DNA of 64,000 bases from Proteles cristata cristata (GCA_017311185.1 JAESUZ010001528.1:1-64000), one strand, 5' to 3'. Shown: positions 45,216 to 56,850, numbered from the stretch's first letter. The notes: generated by a model not told the origin, from the sequence alone. Numbers and translations are program-made.

Positions 45216-45954
45216 GCAAAACAATGAGGACTCTGCATTGTCTCTGTGCAGGTTGTACACTGCACAACTTTAAGAAGCACTTTCTCCATGACAATCTTTG
45301 TAAAAGTGCCTCCCTAGATTTGCTCAAGGATATGCTGCTCAAGTGGACATGGAAGCATGGTAACAAACATTTTTTGTAACTGTATAAAGCACATATGAGA
45401 ATGATAACCCCAAAGTCCCGCACACTGGTTATCTCTTTGTGCGGGGAAGGGGGAAACAAGGCACACACAGGAGATTTCAACTACAGCTATAATGTTTTCT
45501 TTTTTAGATGGGGTGATGGGTACTTGGGTATTCTCTGTATTTTTGTCTTTGCAGTTTTGTATGCAGAAAATATTTCAGTTTTTAAAACCCTATACTTAAA
45601 GGACAAAAGGAAGAAAATATCCAGAGAATTAAACAAGGTCAGAGACAGAGATATAGGGGAAAATACAGTAGAGCACAACATCAGGGAAATCAAAAGAGGA
45701 GTCTTAAATAGGACACAATGTTCACAGTGCTGCAAGGAGCTGTGGAGGATAGGTTTGACAATTAGATCATTTTGATCTTCCAAGGCAGTTTCAACAGATC
45801 ATTGACGGTGAAATCAGATTGGAAGAGGCTGTCAAGAGAATAGGAAGTGATGTGGAAACAATGAGTGTTGATGGAAGCTGGAAGTTCAGCAGCAAAGGCA
45901 GTGGAACAGGACCTGCAACTGCAAAAATATCATGGTTAAAGTCTCTTAAGAGTC
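45216..45954. other. Unassigned DNA, possible L2 debris
   Basis: A 126-codon + strand open stretch (45395-45775) overlaps a 98-codon minus stretch, and neither has a motif. Text near 45780-45920 may be antisense L2. Confidence 0.35.
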
Positions 45955-46299
45955 TGTGATGGACTGAATGTCTGTGCCCCCTAAATTCATATGTTGAAAC
46001 CTAGCCTCCAATATAAGGGAATTAGGAGGTGGGGCCTTTGGGAGGTGATTAGTAATGAGGGTGGAGCCTTCATGAATAGGACTACTGTCCCTATAAAAGC
46101 AACCCAGAGAGTCCTTAGTCCCTTCTGCCACATGAAGACAGCCATCTGTGAACCAAGAAGTGGGTATCACCAGGCAACAAATTTGCCAGTGCCTTGATCT
46201 TGGACTTCCTAGCCTCCATAACTGTGAAAATCAATGTCTGCCATTTATAAGACATCTAGTCTCTGATATTCTGTTATAGCAGCCTGAAGGAGTTAAAGC
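45955..46299 (+). mobile_element. MLT1-type LTR (solo)
   Basis: 'gtgatggactgaatgtctgt', 'attcatatgttgaaacctag', 'ggtggggcctttgggaggtg', 'atgaagacagccatctgtga' and 'gttatagcagcctgaaggag' give the whole MLT1 LTR order. Confidence 0.88.
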
Positions 46300-46340
46300 A
46301 GAGTCTTTTGTTTTGTATTGTTATTAAGGAAGGAGGAGAC

Positions 46341-46787
46341 TGTTGTGGACGAAATGACACAAAGACAAGACACACAAAAGACAGACACAGACACAACTCC
46401 GGCCAGAGGAACAATTCTACATAAGCCTCCTTGCGGTTTATGTTATACCCTGGTAGCTGGATACAAACTGAAATCTACAAGATGCATTCCTTTACCAAAT
46501 AAGGGCAAGAAGCCAAACACATTCCAAGCACAGGGGGGAGCAAAGGGAGGGAGCGACCACAACATGTTTACTAAGAGGCCTGCCCACAATTGCAGCCTCC
46601 TCCTTATTTGTAAGGAGGGCATGTTCCCTCATATGCGAGCAGATCATTAACCTTGGATATTGTGTGCAGGCCTCTTGGCAGAATATCCTGTTTGCAGGCA
46701 TGATCTGCCCAAGCAGAGAGTCCCGTTTGCAGGCACATCCCCGCGTCCCTAACCACTCTTTCTCGTGGTCACTGTCGGGTTCCCACA
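46341..46787 (-). mobile_element. Solo LTR, copy A (class II/ERV2-like?)
   Basis: 447 bp, with TG…CA termini on the + strand (tgttgtggacgaaatg … ggttccca then ca), flanked by gagac at 46336-46340 and 46788-46792. Read on the minus strand it has a TATAA-type box before a purine-rich AATAAA-like stretch near 46430 and a GT-rich end, so transcription would run leftward. The next base after each duplication is also T, so the duplication may be 6 bp (gagact), as in class II retroviruses. A second copy is at 49938-50383. Confidence 0.85.
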
Positions 46788-46932
46788 GAGACTTGTAAGC
46801 TGGTGGTAGAGAGGAAGAAATTAAAGTTTGGAAAGAAAAACATAATTTCATTGTCATTCTTTGGGAATTTTTACTCTCTTCATGTGCATTCTAGAAGACT
46901 AGCTGGAAGTGATTTAAATGGTTTGCTTATCA

Positions 46933-47416
46933 GCACATGTACTCAATGTTCACAGCAGCACTCTCCACAATAGCTAAAACATGGAAAGAGCCTAAGTGTC
47001 CATCAACAGATGAATGGATCAAGAAGATGTGGTTTATCTATACCATGGAATACTACATGGCAATGAGAAACAATGAAATCTGGCCATGTGGAGCAACATG
47101 GATGGACCTTGAGGGTGTGATGCTGAGCGAAATAAGTCAGGCAGAGAAGGACAAATATCATATGTTTGCACGTACAGGAGGATTAGGAGGAACTTAACTA
47201 AGGACCATGGGGGAGAAGAAGGAAAAAAATAGTCGGGGAGAGGGAGGGAGGCAAATCATGAGAGACTCTTGAATGCTGAGAACAAACTGAAGGTTGATGG
47301 AGGTGGGGGAGAGGGGAAGGGGAGTGATGGGCATGGAGGAGGGCACTTGTTGGGATGAGCACTGGGTGTTATATGGAAACCAACTTGACAATAAACTATT
47401 TGTAAAAAAAAAAAAA
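46933..47416 (+). mobile_element. 5'-truncated felid L1 3' end with TSD
   Basis: Begins 'gcacatgtactcaatgttca', includes the last 80 codons of ORF2 (open 46937-47197), the G-rich 3' UTR, AATAAA and an A-tail. Flanked by gtttgcttatca (46921-46932) and gtttcctcatca (47417-47428). Confidence 0.92.
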
Positions 47417-47740
47417 GTTTCCTCATCAAGGTCTAAAGTTACAAAGAAATCATTTTGTAAATTTGGAAATTTGAGTGCATTTCTCTATCAGACATATGCT
47501 ACAAAGGATGGCTGGTTTCCATGCAAGTCTTTTTAACCCATACAGTCTAAAATCCTGTGAAATTTTCTTATTCCCTGTAAATATTCCCTTATTCTGATTA
47601 GCTGACAAAATAGTCATAAGACAAAATCAGAAAACATAGATTTTAAAACCTTTCTCTGGAACTCAGGTACTTAAATGAAACACAGGGATGAAGGGTAGGG
47701 ACAACGAGGTTGACATTTTCGTTATGAAAGTTGTGAAGGA

Positions 47741-47962
47741 GGGGCACCGGGGTGGCTCAGTGAGTTAAGCATCTGACCCTTGGTTTCAGATCAGGTCATG
47801 ATCTCACGGTGTCATGGGTTTGAGCCCCACATTGGGCTCTCTGCCACATTGGGCAGCTCAGAACCTGCTTGGGATTCTCTTTCTCTCCCTCTCTTCCTGT
47901 GCCTTCCCCATTTGCACTGTCTTTGTCTCTCTCACAATAAATAAACTTTAAAAAAATAAAAA
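47741..47962 (+). mobile_element. CAN SINE (older type) with TSD
   Basis: The head GGGGCACCGGGGTGGCTCAG is followed by a duplicated 'cacattgggc' block in the body, a CT-rich part and an A-tail. Flanked by gaaagttgtgaagga (47726-47740) and gaatgttctgaagga (47963-47977). Confidence 0.9.
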
Positions 47963-47977
47963 GAATGTTCTGAAGGA

Positions 47978-48410
47978 ACCTCAAGTTGCTCAAGACTATT
48001 AATTATGATGGCCACTGGCCCTTTGGTTTGAGGCCAAGACTGAGATAGGAGCTAGATATGCCTGAGTATCCTTCCAAGTTTATGATGGGACCCACTGTTT
48101 TTCACAGAGGTGAAGCAGCAGTGAAAAAAAACCTGTTTGAACCCATTCCACAGCTGTGGCAAGTACTAGGCATGCTTGGGGCTGGGATGGAGGTGGTGAA
48201 GGGAAGGGCAAATCCCTCAGAGGAAATCTCTCCTTTGGGAAGAAGTCTGGCTTGGCATGCCATGAAGCAATAGGGCAGGAGGACCTGAATGCAGCATGCC
48301 CCCTGGCAAGCCCAATGTAGGTGGGGAGACTGTTGATACATGAGCTATTTCATGAAACCCTGTAACATTCTTGAGCAATGTTTTGTGAGATCCCGACACA
48401 TAAACATACA

Positions 48411-48411
<1 letters not shown>
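47978..48411. other. Unique DNA, no gene recognised
   Basis: No repeat assigned. A 71-codon + strand open stretch (48058-48273) overlaps minus-strand stretches and lacks motifs. Confidence 0.4.

Positions 48412-48459
<48 letters not shown>
48412..48459. repeat. (CA)24 microsatellite
   Basis: 48 bases of uninterrupted CA repeat. Pure repeats of this length are usually polymorphic. Confidence 0.97.
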
Positions 48460-48463
<4 letters not shown>

Positions 48464-48667
48464 TTATGTCAGAACAGAAGCTGCCCCCCTCTTACCACAC
48501 TTAAGACTGAGTATAACCAGGGCCAGAACGAAAGACCTGTATGCCCTTCATGTCAACACTGCACAGCTGCCATAAAGACAGCTGCTTATAAAAGTACTGC
48601 AGTGACCCAGAAGGAGCTCGGTCAGCAAGGCCAGCAGCAAGCAGCTGTCAAGAACAATAGTGGTCCT

Positions 48668-48935
48668 AGAGAAGGACAAATATCATATGTTTGCACGTAT
48701 AGGAGGATTAGGAGGAACTTGACGGAGGAACAAGGGGGAGAAGAAGGGGGGAAATGGTGGGGGAAAGGGAGAGAGGCAAACCATGAGAGACTCTTGAATG
48801 CTGACAAAAACTGAGGACTGATGGATGTGGGGGGAGGAGGGGTGGGCATGGAGGAGGGCACTTGTGGGGATGAGCACTGGGTGTTATGTGGAAACTAATT
48901 TGACAATAAACTATTTGTAAAAAAAAAAAAAAAAA
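48668..48935 (+). mobile_element. Very short 5'-truncated felid L1 with perfect TSD
   Basis: Only the end of ORF2 and the 3' UTR ('agagaaggacaaatatcata' … TTGACAATAAACTATTTG) and an A-tail. Flanked by the perfect 18-bp duplication aagaacaatagtggtcct at 48650-48667 and 48936-48953. This marks a young insertion. Confidence 0.95.
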
Positions 48936-49083
48936 AAGAACAATAGTGGTCCTGGTTCTATGTAAGACTTTGGGACTCATCTATATACCAGAGGAAGGGG
49001 CAAATAAGCAAGACAGGGCTTTGAATCATGGAGGCTAAGCATGCAACCAACAAGATTTGGGGACTACTATTAATATAAGCTTA

Positions 49084-49112
49084 TATATATATATATATAT
49101 ATAATATATAGG
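49084..49112. repeat. (TA)n tract
   Basis: About 14 TA units with one break. More TA steps follow to 49128. Confidence 0.9.
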
Positions 49113-49320
49113 TTATATATATGTATATAAACACAGACAGCTAAGGCTTGGGCTCCTTTGAGCAACACACCTACATTTGGAGCAATTACAGCTTCCTTTA
49201 TCTTGAGGCCTGTGAATCATTAGCTTCTCTTATTAACTCTCATTAAGTCCATTTTTAGCTCGAAAATGGAAGACCACAAAATTCTTCAAAGCAAAAGTTC
49301 TTTCTCATTCTGTATAGATT

Positions 49321-49371
49321 TTTTTTTACAACTAGTTTATTGTCAAGTTGGTTTCCATATAACACCTGGTT
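49321..49371 (-). mobile_element. Minimal L1 tail insertion, about 50 bp, with TSD
   Basis: Poly-T, then caactagtttattgtcaag and ttggtttccatataacacct, the reverse complement of the last about 40 bases of the felid L1 3' UTR plus tail. Flanked by cattctgtatagatt (49306-49320) and cattctgtctagatt (49372-49386). Extreme 5' truncation at insertion explains it. Confidence 0.9.
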
Positions 49372-49386
49372 CATTCTGTCTAGATT

Positions 49387-49932
49387 TTTTTTATCATTAT
49401 GTATAGATTCCTGCTTTCTATCTTAATTTCACAGTCCTGCCCAGTCTTTCTCAAGTTATTTTTATCTTGCTTTTGTTGATTCTTATACCAACAAGAGTGT
49501 TGGCTCAGCTGGATGGAGTCATTCTTCAGATGCCCACATCCTGGCCTCTCACAGACCTCTTGGCTTTACCCCTCAACAGGACACTCTGGTTGGTGAACCA
49601 GGCTTCTGGTCCTCACTCTGAGAATGAGGATCCTAAATGGCTCAAAACATAACTAATTTGGTAGCCTTAGCCTAATCCTCTAAATATCCAGCCACAGGCC
49701 ACTAAAACCTAGGCAGGATGGAGAAACCACAGGAAAGAGGGAGTTCCCATCCCCAAAAAAGGGTGAAGGGAGGCTAAGCTGCACCTAAGTTGAGGTGAGA
49801 AATTTAGTGTCTGCTCATCCAACTCCTTGAACATTTAAAGACCTGCATTTACCATCAAAGGAATAAAAACAGAAAGAGGGAGCCATGGGATGGCAGAAAA
49901 CCCTGAATTCCAATAAGCAAACAAAAACTAGC
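49387..49932. other. Unique DNA, no gene recognised
   Basis: No repeat assigned. A 61-codon stretch at 49467-49652 has no supporting signal. Confidence 0.4.
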
Positions 49933-49937
49933 CAGTC

Positions 49938-50383
49938 TGTTGCGGACGAAATGACACAAAGGACAAGACACACACAAAAGACAGACACAGACACAACTCC
50001 GGCCAGAGGAACAATTCTACGCAAGCTTGCGGTTTATTTTATACCCCGGTAACTGGATACAAACTGAAATCTACAAGATGCATTCCTTTACCAATTAAGA
50101 GCAAGTAGCCAAACACATTTCAAGGACAGGGGGGAGCAAAGAGAGGAAGTGATCGCAACATGTTTACTAAAAGGCCTGCTCACAATTCCAGCCTTCTCCT
50201 TATTTCTAAGGAGGGCATGTTCCCTCGTTTCCAAGTGGACCATTAAACTTGGATACTGTGTGCAGGCCTCCTGGCAGAGCATCCTGTTTGCAGGAATGCC
50301 TTGCCCAGGCAGGGAGCCCTGTGTGCAGGCACATCCCCGCGTCCCTAAACACGCTTTCTTGTGGTCACTGTCGGGCTCCCACA
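49938..50383 (-). mobile_element. Solo LTR, copy B (same family as copy A)
   Basis: 446 bp, collinear with copy A along its whole length (tgttgcggacgaaatgacac … gtcgggctccca then ca), and flanked by its own duplication cagtc (49933-49937, 50384-50388). In minus orientation 'ggggtataaaataaaccgca' reads as a TATA-type promoter element near 50038. The unlike duplications show that copies A and B are separate insertions, each reduced to a solo LTR. Confidence 0.88.
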
Positions 50384-50601
50384 CAGTCTATCAGCTAAAG
50401 GACGGGAAGCAAGGAAAGGAGAAATGGGTGAAAAGGGTTTTCTCCACATAACACTGAGAAAGGTTAGAAAGGGGGGACACTGACACGAAGAGAAACCAGG
50501 TTGGGTAATGAGGGGAGAGCAAGAGGGAGAAGGAGCACAGAGGATGGAGGGGAGAATGTGCAATTATCAACATGACCACTATTCTAGAAGGGGCATTCAG
50601 A

Positions 50602-50687
50602 AATATAATACAATATAATACAATATAATATAATATAATATAATATAATATAATATAATATAATATAATATAATATAATATAATATA
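50602..50687. repeat. (TATAA)n pentanucleotide repeat
   Basis: About 17 units, the first few being TACAA variants at the left edge. It forms the middle of a chance minus-strand open frame (IILYY repeats). Confidence 0.95.
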
Positions 50688-50689
50688 AA

Positions 50690-52440
50690 AGATAAGACTA
50701 TCCATAACAACTTTGTCAAAGAACCAACAGGGCAAACCCACTCCTTCCTTATCTAGTAATCTCTGCAGCAATTGCATACTTGTGTGGAAAGCAGAACAAT
50801 TCAATGTCATGAATTTCACAGATTCCCATTTAATATATAAATTCAAACTTCTGTAGTTGTGTATATGAATTCAAACACAGGGTTATGCAGAAGGAGAAAC
50901 AGGGCAGTAAACATCCCCATGGATTTAAAAAAAATTTTTTTAATCCCATGGATTTTAGTAGCTATATCCCATGAGACATATCTACTAAAAACAGGTTGAT
51001 CTGATCCATTATCCCACTTGTAGGTGGTCTAGAATGGTTACACGGTCACATATATTACCTGATATTAAAGTTAAATGCTCTCTGTGTTGACAGTACTTAC
51101 ATAAATAACAAATTGCTTTGGTCATTAAAAATCAGCAAATTAGTATTCTGGATTGGGATGGAACAGAACACTATTTGGAATAAACATGAGTGTTTTCAAT
51201 CAATTGTGTTTTGTTTATCAGCTGTATGATTCCCTTGTGGCATCAGAGAGAACCCCTCGCCTCCACGGGTTATCTTTCCAGTTCCACTCTCCCTTGTTCT
51301 AGGTTCCTAGAACCCATCCTTTGATGCATCTCCTGAACTCTCAGACCCTTCTTTTTCAGGAGTGCTCCTTGCTATCCCATTTTTTACTATAGGTCTTCGC
51401 TGCTGACCTTCATTGGAGGGTTCCCCTGCCACACACTTTTCACAGCCATTTTTCTTCAGCAGCAGGTGCGCGGCTGTCTTCTTCCCTGGTGTGCACAGCT
51501 CCTACAGGCTTCCATGACAATGGCTGTGCTCTAGACTAGCTGACCAATAAAAGTCATAACAACAACAACAAAAAAAACTGTAATGCCTTTGTTGCCCCCA
51601 AGACTAATTAGAGCCATTTTTCTTCATTTCAATTACACAAATCAAGTGTCAAACTCGTACCCATAGGGTCTAGTAGGTAACATAAATGATTGAAATAAAT
51701 GAATAGGGAGGAACCATAACATTAAGGGACTGAGGCAAACTAGAAAGCACATGCCCCATCTCTTGCAGGTATAGTCAAAACTCAGCATGAACCAATCCTC
51801 ATGTGGTAACAAATTAGGGCCCACTCATTGCAGATCCGTTGACTTTTTAAGAAATCTCCCAATTTTTTTTATATTGGTAATTAATCCAACATTGAATATC
51901 TATATGCTGTGTGGACCAGTGTGCTGAGGGACAAAAGAAACACAACTGTAATCCCAGTCTGTGACATGTGACACGTTGGTTAATAATAGAAATATCAATA
52001 AGGCATCCACCTGTGAATCTGTGATGGATAGCAGCAGTCAGACAATGACCATGGGCCACATCAGGACTCTCCAACTTCCATCACATGCTGATGAGCAATG
52101 CTAGATGGAAGCTACACAATATTACTTGCTTCCTTACTCATGGTTAGGTGAAAAAAAAAAAAAAAAGGAAAGAGAGAGAGAGATCAATAATATCTTTTAG
52201 GGGTACCTCAATCAGGATATGTAACCATGAACTGAATTCTGGCTCCCAAGTAACAGGAAGCCATAGAGAAACTAAGTTCATGTCTCAGAACCCAGGGAAG
52301 TTTTGTGGGTCTCAAAACTATTTGAAGGAGGGAGGGTTCAAAGTGAACACACTGTGACCTGAAGCCTAACCTCTGACTTTCTAACAGTTAAGGTACTCAA
52401 AGCGTGAGACTTACACAATGTGATGGGAAGAATTATGCTT
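50690..52440. other. Unique DNA, no gene recognised
   Basis: About 1.7 kb. Bases 51230-51570 are GC-richer and end in 'ccaataaaagtcataaca' and an A/C-rich run, which could be an old retroposed segment, but I cannot name it. Confidence 0.35.
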
Positions 52441-52442
52441 TA

Positions 52443-52647
52443 TTTTTTAAGTTCATTTACTTATTTTGAAAGAGAGAGATTATGTGTACATGCAAGTAGG
52501 GGAGGGGCAGAAAGAGAGAATCCTAAGCAGGCTTTGCACTGTCAGTGTGAAGCTCCATATTGGGCTCCAGTCCACCAATTGTAAGACCATGACCAGAGCC
52601 AAAATCAAGAGTCAGACACTTAATGAACTGAGTCACCCAGGCACCCC
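52443..52647 (-). mobile_element. Older CAN SINE with short TSD
   Basis: T-rich tail, GA-rich part, diverged body and head complement 'gtcacccaggcacccc'. Flanked by aattatgcttta (52431) and aattatgtttca (52649). Confidence 0.88.
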
Positions 52648-52954
52648 AAATTATGTTTCACTTTTTATATGCACCAGAGACCACGTACCTTTCCCAAATG
52701 ATTCCTATCAGTTTTGCACCCCCAAAACCTGCCTTTATGACCTTAAGTCACCATCTCCCTAGGCTCAGGTTATTTGAATAAGCTTGCCGAAACTCTAATC
52801 CTCTAAGCCCAGGGCTGTCAGGTGGGCATGTGGCAGCTCGAGTTCCTGAGCCTGTCTCCTCTGACCACAAGCAACCCAATCTGCTTATCCCAATGCAATA
52901 TAAAATATTATTATTTTTGACATGCCACAATGAAGAAAAGATTATAAAGTACAG

Positions 52955-53464
52955 CTAATGCCTCTGTTTGCAGGGTTCTTTATGGATGGGTTTGTCTTGG
53001 AGGTGACCTTCAACTCTGTCATGGCTATACTGATCAGACTGCCTCTCCAGGACCGAGGCATGTTTCTCCTACCACTGGAGGTGTTGGCAGCTGAAGCTCA
53101 GTCCCTCATTGGGGTTCATACTCTGCTGAAGAGGGGCACCTAACTTAAGGTCACTGCCCTCCTCAAGGACAGCCTGCAAGCAATGACTGTTCAATGACTG
53201 GGGATGGAAATTAAGTCCTGTCTCCCTCTCTCCAATTCAAGTCAATTTTAAAGAGCCACCTCCCCCGCCGTAGCCAGCCACAGAACTCCTGTAAATTAAA
53301 CTGAGGCCTCTGTTTCAATGCATCACTGTTTTATTTCCCTTTCTGCTCAATTCTGCCCTCTTCTCTCCCTACAGGTGCTGATCCCAGGAGCACACCCACC
53401 AATCTCCCTGCTTGCAAAGCTCTGACTCTCAGTCAGCCCCCAGAACTTGCCTGTGACAACCTCT
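52955..53464 (+). repeat. Possible old LTR relic
   Basis: 'gcctctccaggaccgaggca', 'gaagaggggcacctaactta', 'ttaaactgaggcctctgttt', 'ctacaggtgctgatcccagg' and 'gaacttgcctgtgacaacct' resemble a widespread mammalian LTR whose subfamily I do not name. The 61-codon open stretch at 52958-53143 lies inside it and is not a gene. Confidence 0.45.
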
Positions 53465-53819
53465 GACTCAATCTCTCCTTCACATAAAAGTCATCCCCTC
53501 TGGAAACATGTAGGAGCATAACTAAGCATAACCTTGCCGTCTCGGATGAATCTCATTTCAACGTCCATTTCCCACATAGGTCATGAGGTCTGTCTGTTTT
53601 CACTCCACTGGACTTTCTTGGTGAGGCTTAGAAAGCAAGTTTTATACAGTAAGGAAAAGAAGTAAATCCACAGGAAGTAAAACTTCCCATCCTAACACCC
53701 TCCCTCTATGTCAGGCCAAACACAAGAATAGAGACTGATGTCCAGAGGTACAACATTGGATTGCCCATGCTATTAACCTTACTTAGATAATAATTACAAT
53801 AATAATAACTGTTACTGTC
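53465..53819. other. Unique DNA
   Basis: Nothing recognised. Confidence 0.4.
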
Positions 53820-54000
53820 ACCAATCACATACTTGCTATGTCAAAAGCCCCATACTAAAAGTTTTTAAAATATAATATCTTTAATTTTTCCAAAAAACCC
53901 AATGAGGAAAGTATTATTAACCTATATTAGACCAATAAAGTGAAGAGAATCAAATTTCCTGAGGCCACATCTTTCTGGAGCTAGGACTAAATGCAGGATC
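53820..54000 (-). repeat. MIR-type SINE relic
   Basis: 'caatgaggaaagtattatta' … 'tgaggccacatctttctgg' and 'gctaggactaaatgcagg' follow the antisense MIR 3' half and core. Confidence 0.5.
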
Positions 54001-55706
54001 ATTCTCCCTTTAAAGCCTCATCGTGTTCCTCTGCACTAACTCTCCCTGTCCTTTATTCTTCCCAAATCCCAGACGTTCACAGATCATGGTTCACGTTGGA
54101 GGGAGAGCTCCATGCGGGCTGGAATTTTTGTTCTCCACTGTCTCAGTGCCTACAACCGTAACTGGTGTGTGGCAGATGTCTAACTAGTTATTTGTTTGTT
54201 TAAATGAATGAACACATGAGAGAGATCCAGGGACTCGATCCTGCTAGAGCAGACGCAAGTGTCACAGAACGCTGAGGAATATGTATGTCTGATTTCATTT
54301 GTTTCTGAGCCAGCGGCTGCTGCTAGTTCAGTGTGTCCAAAATTAGAAAAGGAGTCCCTTTCTTCAGACAGTTTTATCCACCTATCAGAAATCTAACAGA
54401 AATCTAACAAATGGATGTCTTTGCTACAGACACTGTTTACAATGCCTATGCTGTGGACACTGTCCTCTTTAATATGGCACTTTGTGCACCAGACAACCTG
54501 CACAGCCATGTGTGGCCACTCTGTCTAGGACTGGCCAGTCTTAGTTTATGCTTTTGTCTAACAAGGTACTGGAGGCAGATTCGTCCTATTTTCTGACAGC
54601 TGGACTCTAACTCTCATGTGTTTTTAATGCCTCACTCAGCTACCTTTTGTCAACTTTGAGATAATGGCCAAAGTCTCAGAAAGTTTGCTGGATGATGGTC
54701 TCGGTATCACCCAGGTTCCCCACTCTGCAAAGTTCCTGCTTTCAGAGAGCTCTCTTATCGCTCCTTGATGGAGAGCTATTTTCAAGAGCCATACAATTTC
54801 CTGACATTCTTCTTTGCTTGTTCAAGACAGATTCTCTTGAGAGAGCACAATATCTAAAGTACTTTAAAAACACTGAGAATGCCATCGCCTCCCTTCTGAG
54901 TCAGGCTTTCTTTCTCATCAGTAATCTTCCCCTCTGACCTGTGTTTTACAGTCTGCTTTACTCCCTTTGTCCCAGACAGATGAAACAACTGGCCTGGAAA
55001 AGGTCAAATTCAGTATGCCAAAATAATATATATTTCTACATTTCCAATGAAAAGAAAGGTGAATTGAAAGAGAACATTAACCAATCTGTCTCAGAAGTTC
55101 TTGAGGAAGAGATTCCAGAAATGTGAAATTGTGAATGGTCTTTGATCAGGGATGCTCAGATGCCGACATATAAACCAACTAGATATTTTATTTTATACAC
55201 AGTTCTTTACAAACGAAGGCAAGGAGAAAAAGCAAAACAAAAGGGATATAACAGGCCATCCTGCTGTTAAAAAATGTAACAAAGCCAAGGCAAACCTGAC
55301 AGGAACCAAAATTCTAGGTGGCCGAATTCTAAAGATACTAAAGTGAACATGATTTGAGTGTATAAATAGGTCACAGTAAATAAATACAAACTTTTTTTGA
55401 TGATCAGTTCAGCCCACTTGCCATGACAACCAAACTAATTTTTTTTCCCCAAACTAAATTTTAATATCCCAAGCAGACTTTAGTTGTTCCTACATCTGAA
55501 AACCCATTTCATTTTGTTTGTTCTTCTTTTGGAATATTTAATATCTTATACGGAATTTTCAGCTCACTCATCCATCTTTTCCCCCATTGGATTGGTATTC
55601 CTTGTGGCAAGAACCACATCTTACACGTTTTTTATATTATCAGTGATGAGTATAATGCCTGGTACATCACTGGTGACCACAATATTTTGTGGTAGTCAAT
55701 TATTTA
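54001..55706. other. Mostly unique DNA
   Basis: Possible L2 3' text at 54110-54215. Small + strand open stretches at 54411-55346 (60-81 codons) have no motif. Confidence 0.35.
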
Positions 55707-55710
55707 TTTC

Positions 55711-56061
55711 TATGGATTGAATGTTTGTATCCCCTCAAAATCCATATGTTGAAGCCTTAACCCCCAATGTGATGGTATTCGGAGATGGGGCCCTAGAGAA
55801 ATAATTAGGTCTAGAAGGGATCATGATTATGGAACCCTCATGATGGGATTAGAGCCTTTATAAGAGAATAAAGAGAGTAGAGCCCTCTTTCTCCACCATA
55901 TGGGGACACAGCAAGAAGGCAGCCATCTGCAAACCAGGAAGTGAGCCCTCATCAGAATCATCCATGCTGGCAGCCTGATCTCAGACTATAGCCTCCAGAA
56001 CTGTGAGAAATAAATGTTTGTGGGGTTTTTTTTTCGCTATAGCAGCCCAAGCTAAAACAGA
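55711..56061 (+). mobile_element. MLT1-type LTR (solo)
   Basis: 'ctatggattgaatgtttgta', 'tccatatgttgaagccttaa', 'cccccaatgtgatggtattc', 'gatgggattagagcctttat', 'ccagaactgtgagaaataaa' and 'ctatagcagcccaagctaaa' give the full MLT1 order. Of the four MLT1 copies this is the closest to the consensus. Confidence 0.92.
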
Positions 56062-56624
56062 TGTTTTTATATTGATGCAGAGGAATCTGACACTACTTTT
56101 TATTATGAAACCCTGTTTCTGGACAGTAAAAGAAAAAGTGTCATTAGCCACATCCCAAAGGCTCAAAGGACAATGTCCATAATATAATATTTTTTCATTC
56201 GCAATGTTATTAATATATTAATTTCCTTTCATTTCTCCTGAATTTGCTGAAATTCACTCATTTCTTGGAAATCTTTGTGATTTGCCCCATTATGTATAAT
56301 GACTCAAGCCATGAAATGCAGGGTCTTAGTGGGAGTTTGTGACCCTCACCAAATTGGGCATAAAGCAAATGAACAGACTTTCCCTAATTACTATACCAGG
56401 GAAGATGTTAGTGATGTTACACAGAAAGTGCCATGTGCTACACAAATGGACTCTCTCAGAAAGAAACCCTGCCCACCAATGGACTTCTAATATCCTCTGT
56501 CATTCCACCATATTCAACGATAATCCAGCAGAGGGTTTACAGCCCCCCACCACAGAAAATACCTGCTGTGTAAAAAGAGTGAAGTTGCTAGCACATTCCA
56601 GTACAGAACACTGTGATCAGCAAA
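56062..56624. other. Unique DNA, no gene recognised
   Basis: A 114-codon + strand open stretch (56339-56683) overlaps a 63-codon one in another frame. No domain or splice context. Confidence 0.4.
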
Positions 56625-56850
56625 CATCACAGCTAACATTTGAGAGCCCTTATTATCTGTCAGACACATTGCTAGGGACTTGACAAGCATGCATTCTTGG
56701 AACCACCCAGGGAAGGAGGTATTCTAATGATCTCCATGTTATAGATCAGAAAATTGAGCTTTCTTAAATGGGTTAGTAATTTACCTAAGATCTCATGGAA
56801 AGTAAGAAGAAAAGCCAGTCTTGAGCTCTAGTCTATCTGCTGGGACCCTG
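56625..56850 (-). repeat. MIR-type SINE relic
   Basis: 'aacatttgagagcccttatt', 'ctgtcagacacattgctag' and 'atcagaaaattgagctttct' follow an antisense MIR-type repeat. Confidence 0.55.

Noticed and set aside
46318..46857. 110- and 121-codon frames on both strands
   Set aside because: They overlap solo LTR copy A, and equivalent frames occur in copy B (50088-50451), so they are LTR sequence.
48602..48980. Several 64-90 codon frames on both strands
   Set aside because: They are the G-rich L1 3' UTR, which lacks stops in some frames. The same pattern occurs at 22177-22556 and 29051-29377.
46341..50383. A 4-kb provirus bounded by the two LTRs
   Set aside because: Each LTR has its own target duplication, and the sequence between contains L1, SINE and unique DNA with no retroviral reading frames.
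50391..50846. 151-codon minus-strand frame rich in IILYY
   Set aside because: Its centre is the (TATAA)n repeat, which lacks stops in that frame by composition.
52958..53143. 61-codon frame with a hydrophobic start, looking like a small protein
   Set aside because: It falls in sequence resembling an old LTR, and no start context or conservation can be shown.
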